This document shows, in pieces, positions 41,737 to 55,900 of a stretch of 64,000 nt of DNA. The DNA lies in the NCBI GenBank assembly GCA_964036045.1, contig OZ038383.1:11362430-11426429 (forward strand), written 5' to 3'. This DNA is from Eutreptiella sp. 'Long Island Sound 2002'. Lineage: Eukaryota > Euglenozoa > Euglenophyceae > Eutreptiales > Eutreptiaceae. Position numbers and translations under genes: made by a program. How positions within the stretch are numbered: the first letter of the stretch is position 1; the number at the start of each line of letters is the position of its first letter. The notes under the pieces are model-generated. The model worked only from the letters and a program-made list of their open reading frames with translations, was not told the DNA's origin and did not search any database.

Positions 41737-44700
41737 GCGCCGCCAGGCAGACAAGAATACAGTACCATGGCTTCTTGCCAAAACCCCCTCATACCACGCA
41801 TGACGTGGATCGCCCCCCCACGGGGGTTGTTGGGGCGTAGAACACGCCGAGCGTGCCGAGAGCATGCTAACGACACCGCGACTCACTTGGAGCTCCCAGT
41901 GAAGAAGATCTGGTACAGCGAGAGTGCGAGTACCCGCCACGACTCCGTAGCACTGCATCGCCAGGGGTATGGCATGCGGTGGACAGCTGAGCATGTGCCG
42001 ATGGTGTTGAGGATGGTCTCGCGGCTTGGACCGGGCACCACCGTTGACGCTCCTGTTGAGCCGTAAACGTCTGACACGTGGGGGGAAGTGGTGACAGTCG
42101 TGCTGAGTTTACGCAGCTCACCCACACACGCGATGGAAGCACTCCGCCATGAGCATGAACGTGACCTCGTGGAGGTGAAGGATATTGCCGTATGGATCCT
42201 TAATGTTTTGGTCGACGCAACCCGCCACCATGGAGAAACGGAAACGGCGGACCACAACAGCGGCTTGGTGGACCTTCACTGAAGGAAAGGGAAGGGAAGG
42301 GCAGCGAATGGCGATCAGCCAGTGGGCGCCGCCAGCTGCAGACAAGAATACAGTACCATGGCTTCTTGCCAAAACCCCCTCATACCACGCATGACGTGGA
42401 TCGCCCCCCCACGGGGGCTGTTGGGGCGTGGAACACGCCGAGCGTGCCGAGAGCATGCTAACGACACCGCGACTCACGTGGAGCTCCCAGTGAAGAAGAT
42501 CTGGTACAGCGAGAGTGCGAGTACCCGCCACGACTCCGTAGCACTGCATCGCCAGGGGTATGGCATGCGGTGGACAGCTGAGCATGTGCCGATGGTGTTG
42601 AGGATGGTCTCGCGGCTTGGACCGGGCACCACCGTTGACGCTCCTGTTGAGCCGTAAACGTGTGACACGTGGGGGGAAATGGTGACAGTCGTGCTGAGTT
42701 TACGCAGCTCACCCACACACGCGATGGAAGCACTCCGCCATGAGCATGAACGTGACCTCGTGGAGGTGAAGGGTATTGCCGTATGGATCCTTAATGTTTT
42801 GGTCGACGCAACCCGCCACCATGGAGAAACGGAAACGGCGGACCAAAATAGCGGCTTGGTGGACCTTCGCTGAAGGAAAGGGAAGGGAAGGGCAGCGAAT
42901 GGCGATCAGCCAGTGGGCGCCGCCAGCTGCAGACAAGAATACAGTACCATGGCTTCTTGCCAAAACCCCCTCATACCACGCATGACGTGGATCGCCCCCC
43001 CACGGGGGCTGTTGGGGCGTGGAACACGCCGAGCGTGCCGAGAGCATGCTAACGACACCGCGACTCACTTGGAGCTCCCAGTGAAGAAGATCTGGTACAG
43101 CGAGAGTGCGAGTACCCGCCACGACTCCGTAGCACTGCATCGCCAGGGGTATGGCATGCGGTGGACAGCTGAGCATGTGCCGATGGTGTTGAGGATGGTC
43201 TCGCGGCTTGGACCGGGCACCACCGTTGACGCTCCTGTTGAGCCGTAAACGTGTGACACGTGGGGGGAAGTGGTGACAGTCGTGCTGAGTTTACGCAGCT
43301 CACCCACACACGCGATGGAAGCACTCCGCCATGAGCATGAACGTGACCTCGTGGAGGTGAAGGATATTGCCGTATGGATCCTTAATGTTTTGGTCGACGC
43401 AACCCGCCACCATGGAGAAACGGAAACGGCGGACCAAAATAGCGGCTTGGTGGACCTTCACTGAAGGAAAGGGAAGGGAAGGGCAGCGAATGGCGATCAG
43501 CCAGTGGGCGCCGCCAGCTGCAGACAAGAATACAGTACCATGGCTTCTTGCCAAAACCCCCTCATACCACGCATGACGTGGATCGCCCCCCCACGGGGGC
43601 TGTTGGGGCGTGGAACACGCCGAGCGTGCCGAGAGCATGCTAACGACACCGCGACTCACGTGGAGCTCCCAGTGAAGAAGATCTGGTACAGCGAGAGTGC
43701 GAGTACCCGCCACGACTCCGTAGCACTGCATCGCCAGGGGTATGGCATGCGGTGGACAGCTGAGCATGTGCCGATGGTGTTGAGGATGGTCTCGCGGCTT
43801 GGACCGGGCACCACCGTTGATGCTCCTGTTGAGCCGTAAACGTGTGACACGTGGGGGGAAGTGGTGACAGTCGTGCTGAGTTTACGCAGCTCACCCACAC
43901 ACGCGATGGAAGCACTCCGCCATGAGCATGAACGTGACCTCGTGGAGGTGAAGGATATTGCCGTATGGATCCTTAATGTTTTGGTCGACGCAACCCGCCA
44001 CCATGGAGAAACGGAAACGGCGGACCACAACAGCGGCTTGGTGGACCTTCACTGAAGGAAAGGGAAGGGAAGGGCAGCGAATGGCGATCAGCCAGTGGGC
44101 GCCGCCAGCTGCAGACAAGAATACAGTACCATGGCTTCTTGCCAAAACCCCCTCATACCACGCATGACGTGGATCGCCCCCCCACGGGGGTTGTTGGGGC
44201 GTAGAACACGCCGAGCGTGCCGAGAGCATGCTAACGACACCGCGACTCACTTGGAGCTCCCAGTGAAGAAGATCTGGTACAGCGAGAGTGCGAGTACCCG
44301 CCACGACTCCGTAGCACTGCATCGCCAGGGGTATGGCATGCGGTGGACAGCTGAGCATGTGCCGATGGTGTTGAGGATGGTCTCGCGGCTTGGACCGGGC
44401 ACCACCGTTGACGCTCCTGTTGAGCCGTAAACGTCTGACACGTGGGGGGAAGTGGTGACAGTCGTGCTGAGTTTACGCAGCTCACCCACACACGCGATGG
44501 AAGCACTCCGCCATGAGCATGAACGTGACCTCGTGGAGGTGAAGGATATTGCCGTATGGATCCTTAATGTTTTGGTCGACGCAACCCGCCACCATGGAGA
44601 AACGGAAACGGCGGACCACAACAGCGGCTTGGTGGACCTTCACTGAAGGAAAGGGAAGGGAAGGGCAGCGAATGGCGATCAGCCAGTGGGCGCCGCCAGC

Positions 44701-46464
44701 TGCAGACAAGAATACAGTACCATGGCTTCTTGCCAAAACCCCCTCATACCACGCATGACGTGGATCGCCCCCCCACGGGGGCTGTTGGGGCGTGGAACAC
44801 GCCGAGCGTGCCGAGAGCATGCTAACGACACCGCGACTCACGTGGAGCTCCCAGTGAAGAAGATCTGGTACAGCGAGAGTGCGAGTACCCGCCACGACTC
44901 CGTAGCACTGCATCGCCAGGGGTATGGCATGCGGTGGACAGCTGAGCATGTGCCGATGGTGTTGAGGATGGTCTCGCGGCTTGGACCGGGCACCACCGTT
45001 GACGCTCCTGTTGAGCCGTAAACGTGTGACACGTGGGGGGAAATGGTGACAGTCGTGCTGAGTTTACGCAGCTCACCCACACACGCGATGGAAGCACTCC
45101 GCCATGAGCATGAACGTGACCTCGTGGAGGTGAAGGGTATTGCCGTATGGATCCTTAATGTTTTGGTCGACGCAACCCGCCACCATGGAGAAACGGAAAC
45201 GGCGGACCAAAATAGCGGCTTGGTGGACCTTCACTGAAGGAAAGGGAAGGGAAGGGCAGCGAATGGCGATCAGCCAGTGGGCGCCGCCAGCTGCAGACAA
45301 GAATACAGTACCATGGCTTCTTGCCAAAACCCCCTCATACCACGCATGACGTGGATCGCCCCCCCACGGGGGCTGTTGGGGCGTGGAACACGCCGAGCGT
45401 GCCGAGAGCATGCTAACGACACCGCGACTCACCTGGAGCTCCCAGTGAAGAAGATCTGGTACAGCGAGAGTGCGAGTACCCGCCACGACTCCGTAGCACT
45501 GCATCGCCAGGGGTATGGCATGCGGTGGACAGCTGAGCATGTGCCGATGGTGTTGAGGATGGTCTCGCGGCTTGGACCGGGCACCACCGTTGACGCTCCT
45601 GTTGAGCCGTAAACGTGTGACACGTGGGGGGAAGTGGTGACAGTCGTGCTGAGTTTACGCAGCTCACCCACACACGCGATGGAAGCACTCCGCCATGAGC
45701 ATGAACGTGACCTCGTGGAGGTGAAGGATATTGCCGTATGGATCCTTAATGTTTTGGTCGACGCAACCCGCCACCATGGAGAAACGGAAACGGCGGACCA
45801 AAATAGCGGCTTGGTGGACCTTCACTGAAGGAAAGGGAAGGGAAGGGCAGCGAATGGCGATCAGCCAGTGGGCGCCGCCAGCTGCAGACAAGAATACAGT
45901 ACCATGGCTTCTTGCCAAAACCCCCTCATACCACGCATGACGTGGATCGCCCCCCCACGGGGGCTGTTGGGGCGTGGAACACGCCGAGCGTGCCGAGAGC
46001 ATGCTAACGACACCGCGACTCACGTGGAGCTCCCAGTGAAGAAGATCTGGTACAGCGAGAGTGCGAGTACCCGCCACGACTCCGTAGCACTGCATCGCCA
46101 GGGGTATGGCATGCGGTGGACAGCTGAGCATGTGCCGATGGTGTTGAGGATGGTCTCGCGGCTTGGACCGGGCACCACCGTTGACGCTCCTGTTGAGCCG
46201 TAAACGTGTGACACGTGGGGGGAAATGGTGACAGTCGTGCTGAGTTTACGCAGCTCACCCACACACGCGATGGAAGCACTCCGCCATGAGCATGAACGTG
46301 ACCTCGTGGAGGTGAAGGGTATTGCCGTATGGATCCTTAATGTTTTGGTCGACGCAACCCGCCACCATGGAGAAACGGAAACGGCGGACCAAAATAGCGG
46401 CTTGGTGGACCTTCACTGAAGGAAAGGGAAGGGAAGGGCAGCGAATGGCGATCAGCCAGTGGGC
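41737..46464 (+). repeat. Higher-order repeat in the satellite, 4-unit period (2,364 bp), left block
   Basis: Rare variants recur exactly four units apart. GTAGAACACGCC is at 41837 and 44201, and the GTCTGACACGTGG variant at about 42069 and 44433. The AAATGGTGACAG variant and the alternation of GATATTGCC with GGTATTGCC repeat at the same offset. This indicates duplication of a block of four units. Confidence 0.75.
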
Positions 46465-49411
46465 ACCACCCTGCAGACAAGAATACAGTACCATGGCTTC
46501 TTGCCAAAACCCCCTCATACCACGCATGACGTGGATCGCCCCCCCACGGGGGCTGTTGGGGCGTGGAACACGCCGAGCGTGCCGAGAGCATGCTAACGAC
46601 ACCGCGACTCACTAGGAGCTCCCAGTGAAGAAGATCTGGTACAGCGAGAGTGCGAGTACCCGCCACGACTCCGTAGCACTGCATCGCCAGGGGTATGGCA
46701 TGCGGTGGACAGTTGAGCATGTGCCGATGGTGTTGAGGATGGTCTCGCGGCTTGGACCGGGCACCACCGTTGATGCTCCTGTTGAGCCGTAAACGTGTGA
46801 CACGTGGGGGGAAGTGGTGACAGTCGTGCTGAGTTTACGCAGCTCACCCACACACGCGATGGAAGCACACCGCCATGAGCATGAACGTGACCTCGTGGAG
46901 GTGAAGGGTATTGCCGTATGGATCCTTAATGTTTTGGTCGACGCAACCCGCCACCATGGAGAAACGGAAACGGCGGACCAAAACAGCGGCTTGGTGGACC
47001 TTCACTGAAGGAAAGGGAAGGGAAGGGCAGCGAATGGCGATCAGCCAGTGGGCGCCGCCAGCTGCAGACAAGAATACGGTACCATGGCTTCTTGCCAAAA
47101 CCCCCTCATACCACGCATGACGTGGATCGCCCCCCCACGGGGGCTGTTGGGGCGTGGAACACGCCGAGCGTGCCGAGAGCATGCTAACGACACCGCGACT
47201 CACGTGGAGCTCCCAGTGAAGAAGATCTGGTACAGCGAGGGTGCAAGTACCCGCCACAACTCCGTAGCACTGCATCGCCAGGGGTATGGCATGCGGTGGA
47301 CAGTTGAGCATGTGCCGATGGTGTTGAGGATGGTCTCGCGGCTTGGACCGGGCACCACCGTTGACGCTCCTGTTGAGCCGTAAACGTGTGACACGTGGGG
47401 GGAAGTGGTGACAATTGTGCCGAGTTTACGCAGCTCACCCACACACGCGATGGAAGCACTCCGCCATGAGCATGAACGTGACCTCGTGGAGGTGAAGGGT
47501 ATTGCCGTATGGATCCTTAATGTTTTGGTCGACGCAACCCGCCACCACGGAGAAACGGAAACGGCGGACCAAAACAGCGGCTTGGTGGACCTTCACTGAA
47601 GGAAAGGGAAGGGAAGGGCAGCGAATGGCGATCAGCCAGTGGGCGCCGCCAGCTGCAGACAAGAATACAGTACCATGGCTTCTTGCCAAAACCCCCTCAT
47701 ACCACGCATGACGTGGATCGCCCCCCCACGGGGGCTGTTGGGGCGTGGAACACGCCGAGCGTGCCGAGAGCATGCCAACGACACCGCGACTCACGTGGAG
47801 CTCCCAGTGAAGAAGATCTGGTATAGCGAGAGTGCGAGTACCCGCCACGACTCCGTAGCACTGCATCGCCAGGGGTATGGCATGCGGTGGACAGTTGAGC
47901 ATGTGCCGATGGTGTTGAGGATGGTCTCGCGGCTTGGACCGGGCACCACCGTTGACGCTCCTGTTGAGCCGTAAACGTGTGACACGTGGGGGGAAGTGGT
48001 GACAGTCGTGCTGAGTTTACGCAGCTCACCCACACACGCGATGGAAGCACTCCGCCATGAGCATGAACGTGACCTCGTGGAGGTGAAGGGTATTGCCGTA
48101 TGGATCCTTAATGTTTTGGTCGACGCAACCCGCCACCATGGAGAAACGGAAACGGCGGACCAAAACAGCGGCTTGGTGGACCTTCACTGAAGGAAAGGGA
48201 AGGGAAGGGCAGCGAATGGCGATCAGCCAGTGGGCGCCGCCAGCTGCAGACAAGAATACAGTACCATGGCTTCTTGCCAAAACCCCCTCATACCACGCAT
48301 GACGTGGATCGGCCCCCCACGGGGGCTGTTGGGGCGTGGAACACGCCGAGCGTGCCGAGAGCATGCTAACGACACCACGACTCACCTGGAGCTCCCAGTG
48401 AAGAAGATCTGGTACAGCGAGAGTGCAAGTACCCGCCACGACTCCGTAGCACTGCATCGCCAGGGGTATGGCATGCGGTGGACAATTGAGCATGTGCGGA
48501 TGGTGTTGAGGATGGTCTCGCGGCTTGGACCGGGCACCAGCGTTGACGCTCCTGTTGAGCCGTAAACGTGTGACACGTGGGGGGAAGTGGTGACAGTCGT
48601 GCTGAGTTTACGCAGCTCACCCACACACGTGATGGAAGCACTCCGCCACGAGCATGAACGTTAACACGTGGAGGTGAAGGGTATTGCCGTATGGATCTTT
48701 AATGTTTTGGTCGACGCAACCCGCCACCATAGAGAAACGGAAACGGCGGACCAAAACAGCGGCTTGGTGGACCTTCACTGAAGGAAAGGGAAGGGAAGGG
48801 CAGCGAATGGCGATCAGCCAGTGGGCGCCGCCAGCTGCAGACAAGAATACAGTACCATGGCTTTTTGCCAAAACCCCCTCATACCACGCATGACGTGGAT
48901 CGCCCCCCCACGGGGGCTGTTGGGGCGTGGAACACGCCGAGCGTGCCGAGAGCATGCTAACGACACCGCGACTCACGTGGAGCTCCCAGTGAAGAAGATC
49001 TGGTACAGCGAGAGTGCGAGTACCCGCCACGACTCCGTAGCACTGCATTTCCAGGGGTATGGCATGCGGTGGACAGATGAGCATGTGCCGATGGTGTTGA
49101 GGATGGTCTCGCTGCTTGGACCGGGCACCACCGTCGACGCTCCTGTTGAGCCGTAAACGTGTGACACGTGGGGGGAAGTGGTGACAGTCGTGCTGAGTTT
49201 ACGCAGCTCACCCACACACGCGATGGAAGCACTCCGCCATGAGCATGAACGTGACCTCGTGGAGGTGAAGGGTATTGCCGCATGGGTCCCTAATGTTTTG
49301 GTCGACGCAACCCGCCACCATGGAGAAACGGAAACGGCGGACCACAACAGCGGCTTGGTGGACCTTCACTGAAGGAAAGGGAAGGGAAGGGCAGCGAATG
49401 GCGATCAGCCA

Positions 49412-52400
49412 GTGGGCGCCGCCACCTGCAGACAAGAAAACAGTACCATGGCTTCTTGCCAAAACCCCCTCATACCACGCATGACGTGGATCGCCCCCCC
49501 ACGGGGGTTGTTGGGGTGTGGAACACGCCGAGCGTGCCGAGAGCATGCTAACGACACCGCGACTCACGTGGAGCTCCCAGTGAAGAAGATCTGGTACAGC
49601 AAGAGTGCAAGTACCCGCCACAACTCCGTAGCACTGCATCGCCAGGGGTATGGCATGCGGTGGACAGTTGAGCATGTGCCGATGGTGTTGAGGATGGTCT
49701 CGCAGCTTGGACCGGGCACCACCGTTGACGCTCCTGTTGAGCCGTAAACGTGTGACACGTGGGGGGAAGTGGTGACAGTCGTGCTGCGTTTACGCAGCTC
49801 ACCCACACACGCGATGGAAGCACTCCGCCATGAGCATGAACGTGACCTCGTGGAGGTGAAGGGTATTGCCGTATGGATCCTTAATGATTTGGTCGACGCA
49901 ACCCGCCACCACGGAGAAACGGAAACGGCGGACCAAAACAGCGGCTTGGTGGACCTTCACTGAAGGAAAGGGAAGGGAAGGGCAGCAAATGGCGATCAGC
50001 CAGTGGGCGCCGCCAGCCGCAGACAAGAATACAGTACCATGGCTTCTTGCCAAAACCCCCTCATACCACGCATGACGTGGATCGCCCCCCCACGGGGGCT
50101 GTTGGGGCGTGGAACACGCCGAGCGTGCCGAGAGCATGCTAACGACACCGCGACTCACGTGGAGCTCCCAGTGAAGAAGATCTGGTACAGCGAGAGTGCG
50201 AGTACCCGCCACGACTCCGTAGCACTGCATTTCCAGGGGTATGGCATGCGGTGGACAGTTGAGCATGTGCCGATGGTGTTGAGGATGGTCTCGCGGCTTG
50301 GACCGGGCACCACCGTTGACGCTCCTGTTGAGCCGTAAACGTGTGACACGTGGGGGGAAGTGGTGACAGTCGTGCTGAGTTTACGCAGCTCACCCACACA
50401 CGCGATGGAAGCACTCCGCCATGAGCATGAACGTGACCTCGTGGAGGTGAAGGGTATTGCCGTATGGATCCTTAATGTTTTGGTCGACGCAACCCGCCAC
50501 CATGGAGAAACGGAAACGGCGGACCAAAACAGCGGCTTGGTGGACCTTCACTGAAGGAAAGGGAAGGGAAGGGCAGCGAATGGCGATCAGCCAGTGGGCG
50601 CCGCCAGCTGCAGACAAGAATACAGTACCATGGCTTCTTGCCAAAACCCCCTCATACCACGCATGACGTGGATCGCCCCCCCACGGGGGCTGTTGGGGCG
50701 TGGAACACGCCGAGCGTGCCGAGAGCATGCTAACGACACCGCGACTCACGTGGAGCTCCCAGTGAAGAAGATCTGGTACAGCGAGAGTGCAAGTACCCGC
50801 CACAACTCCGTAGCACTGCATCGCCAGGGGTATGGCATGCGGTGGACAGTTGAGCATGTGCCGATGGTGTTGAGGATGGTCTCGCGGCTTGGACCGGGCA
50901 CCACCGTTGACGCTCTTGTTGAGCGGTAAACGTGTGACATGTGGGGGGAAGTGGTGACAGTCGTGCTGAGTTTACGCAGCTCACCCACACACGCGATGGA
51001 AGGACTCCGCCATGAGCATGAACGTGACCTCGTGGAGGTGAAGGGTATTGCCGTATGGATCCTTAATGTTTTGGTCGACGCAACCCGCCACCATGGAGAA
51101 ACGGAAACGGCGGACCAAAACAGCGGCTTGGTGGACCTTCACTGAAGGAAAGGGAAGGGAAGGGCAGCGAATGGCGATCAGCCAGTGGGCGCCGCCAGCT
51201 GCAGACAAGAAAACAGTACCATGGCTTCTTGCCAAAACCCCCTCATACCACGCATGACGTGGATCGCCCCCCCACGGGGGCTGTTGGGGCGTGGAACACG
51301 CCGAGCGTGCCGAGAGCATGCTAACGACACCGCGACTCACGTGGAGCTCCCAGTGAAGAAGATCTGGTACAGCGAGAGTGCAAGTACCCGCCACAACTCC
51401 GTAGCACTGCATCGCCAGGGGTATGGCATGCGGTGGACAGTTGAGCATGTGCCGATGGTGTTGAGGATGGTCTCGCAGCTTGGACCGGGCACCACCGTTG
51501 ACGCTCCTGTTGAGCCGTAAACGTGTGACACGTGGGGGGAAGTGGTGACAGTCGTGCTGAGTTTACGCAGCTCACCCACACACGCGATGGAAGCACTCCG
51601 CCATGAGCATGAACGTGACCTCGTGGAGGTGAAGGGTATTGCCGTATGGATCCTTAATGTTTTGGTCGACGCAACCCGCCACCACGGAGAAACGGAAACG
51701 GCGGACCAAAACAGCGGCTTGGTGGACCTTCACTGAAGGAAAGGGAAGGGAAGGGCAGCGAATGGCGATCAGCCAGTGGGCGCCGCCAGCTGCAGACAAG
51801 AATACAGTACCATGGCTTCTTGCCAAAACCCCCTCATACCACGCATGACGTGGATCGCCCCCCCACGGGGGCTGTTGGGGCGTGGAACACGCCGAGCGTG
51901 CCGAGAGCATGCTAACGACACCGCGACTCACGTGGAGCTCCCAGTGAAGAAGATCTGGTACAGCGAGAGTGCGAGTACCCGCCACGACTCCGTAGCACTG
52001 CATTTCCAGGGGTATGGCATGCGGTGGACAGTTGAGCATGTGCCGATGGTGTTGAGGATGGTCTCGCGGCTTGGACCGGGCACCACCGTTGACGCTCCTG
52101 TTGAGCCGTAAACGTGTGACACGTGGGGGGAAGTGGTGACAGTCGTGCTGAGTTTACGCAGCTCACCCACACACGCGATGGAAGCACTCCGCCATGAGCA
52201 TGAACGTGACCTCGTGGAGGTGAAGGGTATTGCCGTATGGATCCTTAATGTTTTGGTCGACGCAACCCGCCACCATGGAGAAACGGAAACGGCGGACCAA
52301 AACAGCGGCTTGGTGGACCTTCACTGAAGGAAAGGGAAGGGAAGGGCAGCGAATGGCGATCAGCCAGTGGGCGCCGCCAGCTGCAGACAAGAATACAGTA

Positions 52401-52957
52401 CCATGGCTTCTTGCCAAAACCCCCTCATACCAAGCATGACGTGGATCGCCCCCCCACGGGGGCTGTTGGGGCGTGGAACACGCCGAGCGTGCCGAGAGCA
52501 TGCTAACGACACCGCGACTCACGTGGAGCTCCCAGTGAAGAAGATGTGGTACAGCGAGAGTGCGAGTACCCGCCACGACTCCGTAGCACTGCATCGCCAG
52601 GGGTATGGCATGCGGTGGACAGTTGAGCATGTGCCGATGGTGTTGAGGATGGTCTCGCGGCTTGGACCGGGCACCACCGTTGATGCTCTTGTTGAGCCGT
52701 AAACGTGTGACACGTGGGGGGAAGTGGTGACAGTCGTGCTGAGTTTACGCAGCTCACCCACACACGCGATGGAAGCACTCCGCCATGAGCATGAACGTGA
52801 CCTCGTGGAGGTGAAGGGTATTGCCGTATGGATCCTTAATGTTTTGGTCGACGCAACCCGCCACCATGGAGAAACGGAAACGGCGGACCAAAACAGCGGC
52901 TTGGTGGACCTTCACTGAAGGAAAGGGAAGGGAAGGACAGCGAATGGCGATCAGCCA
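49412..52957 (+). repeat. Higher-order repeat, 3-unit period (1,773 bp)
   Basis: Variants AAGAAAACAGTACC (about 49435 and 51208), CACCACGGAGAAACG (about 49909 and 51682) and GCATTTCCAGGGG (about 50227 and 52000) recur three units apart, marking a tandem duplication of a three-unit block. Confidence 0.7.
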
Positions 52958-55900
52958 GTGGGCGTTGCCAGCTGCAGACAAGAATACAGTACCATGGCTT
53001 CTTGCCAAAACCCCCTCATACCACGCATGACGTGGATCGCCCCCCCACGGGGGCTGTTGGGGCGTGGAACACGCCGAGCGTGCCGAGAGCATGCTAACGA
53101 CACCGCGACTCACGTGGAGCTCCCAGTGAAGAAGATCTGGTACAGCGAGAGTGCGAGTACCCGCCACGACTCCGTAGCACTGCATCGCCAGGGGTATGGC
53201 ATGCGGTGGACAGTTGAGCATGTGCCGATGGTGTTGAGGATGGTCTCGCGGCTTGGACCGGGCACCACCGTTGACGCTCTTGTTGAGCCGTAAACGTGTG
53301 ACACGTGGGGGGAAGTGGTGACAGTCGTGCTGAGTTTACGCAGCTCACCCACACACGCGATGGAAGCACTCCGCCATGAGCATGAACGTGACCTCGTGGA
53401 GGTGAAGGGTATTGCCGTATGGATCCTTAATGTTTTGGTCGACGCAACCCGCCACCATGGAGAAACGGAAACGGCGGACCAAAACAGCGGCTTGGTGGAC
53501 CTTCACTGAAGGAAAGGGAAGGGAAGGGCGGCGAATGGCGATCAGCAAGTGGGCGCCGCCAGCTGCAGACAAGAATACAGTACCATGGCTTCTTGCCAAA
53601 ACCCCCTCATACCACGCATGACGTGGATCGCCCCCCCACGGGGGCTGTTGGGGCGTGGAACACGCCGAGCGTGCCGAGAGCATGCTAACGACACCGCGAC
53701 TCACGTGGAGCTCCCAGTGAAGAAGATCTGGTACAGCGAGAGTGCGAGTACCCGCCACGACTCCGTAGCACTGCATCGCCAGGGGTATGGCATGCGGTGG
53801 ACAGTTGAGCATGTGCCGATGGTGTTGAGGATGGTCTCGCGGCTTGGACCGGGCACCACCGTTGACGCTCCTGTTGAGCCGTAAACGTGTGACACGTGGG
53901 GGGAAGTGGTGACAGTCGTGCTGAGTTTACGCAGCTCACCCACACACGCGATGGAAGGACTCCGCCATGAGCATGAACGTGACCTCGTGGAGGTGAAGGG
54001 TATTGCCGTATGGATCCTTAATGTTTTGGTCGACGCAACCCGCCACCATGGAGAAACGGAAACGGCGGACCAAAACAGCGGCTTGGTGGACCTTCACTGA
54101 AGGAAAGGGAAGGGAAGGGCAGCGAATGGCGATCAGCCAGTGGGCGCCGCCAGCTGCAGACAAGAATACAGTACCATGGCTTCTTGCCAAAACCCCCTCA
54201 TACCGCGCATGACGTGGATCGGCCCCCCACGGGGGCTGTTGGGGCGTGGAACACGCCGAGCGTGCCGAGAGCATGCTAACGACACCGCGACTCACCTGGA
54301 GCTCCCAGTGAAGAAGATCTGGTATAGCGAGAGTGCGAGTACCCGCCACGACTCCGTAGCACTGCATTGCCAGGGGTATGGCATGCGGTGGACAGTTGAG
54401 CATGTGCCGATGGTGTTGAGGATGGTCTCGCGGCTTGGACCGGACACCACCGTTGACGCTCCCGTTGAGCCGTAAACGTGTGACACGTGGGGGGAAATGG
54501 TGACAGTCGTGCTGAGTTTACGCAGCTCACCCACACACGCGATGGAAGCACTCCGCCATGAGCATGAACGTGACCTCGTGGAGGTGAAGGGTATTGCCGT
54601 ATGGATCCTTAATGTTTTGGTCGACGCAACCCGCCACCATGGAGAAACGGAAACGGCGGACCAAAATAGCGGCTTGGTGGACCTTCACTGAAGGAAAGGG
54701 AAGGGAAGGGCAGCGAATGGCGATCAGCCAGTGGGCGCCGCCAGCTGCAGACAAGAATATAGTACCATGGCTTCTTGCCAAAACCCCCTCATACCACGCA
54801 TGACGTGGATCGCCCCCCCACGGGGGCTGTTGGGGCGTGGAACACGCCGAGCGTGCCGAGAGCATGCTAACGACACCGCGACTCACGTGGAGCTCCCAGT
54901 GAAGAAGATCTGGTACAGCGAGAGTGCGAGTACCCGCCACGACTCCGTAGCACTGCATCGCCAGGGGTATGGCATGCGGTCGATACTTGAGCATGTGCCG
55001 ATGGTGTTGAGGATGGTCTCGCGGCTTGGACCGGGCACCACCGTTGATGCTCTTGTTGAGCCGTAAACGTGTGACACGTGGGGGGAAGTGGTGACAGTCG
55101 TGCTGAGTTTACGCAGCTCACCCACACACGCGATGGAAGCACTCCGCCATGAGCATGAACGTGACCTCGTGGAGGTGAAGGGTATTGCCGTATGGATCCT
55201 TAATGTTTTGGTCGACGCAACCCGCCACCATGGAGAAACGGAAACGGCGGACCAAAACAGCGGCTTGGTGGACCTTCACTGAAGGAAAGGGAAGGGAAGG
55301 ACAGCGAATGGCGATCAGCCAGTGGGCGTTGCCAGCTGCAGACAAGAATACAGTACCATGGCTTCTTGCCAAAACCCCCTCATACCACGCATGACGTGGA
55401 TCGCCCCCCCACGGGGGCTGTTGGGGCGTGGAACACGCCGAGCGTGCCGAGAGCATGCTAACGACACCGCGACTCACGTGGAGCTCCCAGTGAAGAAGAT
55501 CTGGTACAGCGAGAGTGCGAGTACCCGCCACGACTCCGTAGCACTGCATCGCCAGGGGTATGGCATGCGGTGGACAGTTGAGCATGTGCCGATGGTGTTG
55601 AGGATGGTCTCGCGGCTTGGACCGGGCACCACCGTTGACGCTCTTGTTGAGCCGTAAACGTGTGACACGTGGGGGGAAGTGGTGACAGTCGTGCTGAGTT
55701 TACGCAGCTCACCCACACACGCGATGGAAGCACTCCGCCATGAGCATGAACGTGACCTCGTGGAGGTGAAGGGTATTGCCGTATGGATCCTTAATGTTTT
55801 GGTCGACGCAACCCGCCACCATGGAGAAACGGAAACGGCGGACCAAAACAGCGGCTTGGTGGACCTTCACTGAAGGAAAGGGAAGGGAAGGGCGGCGAAT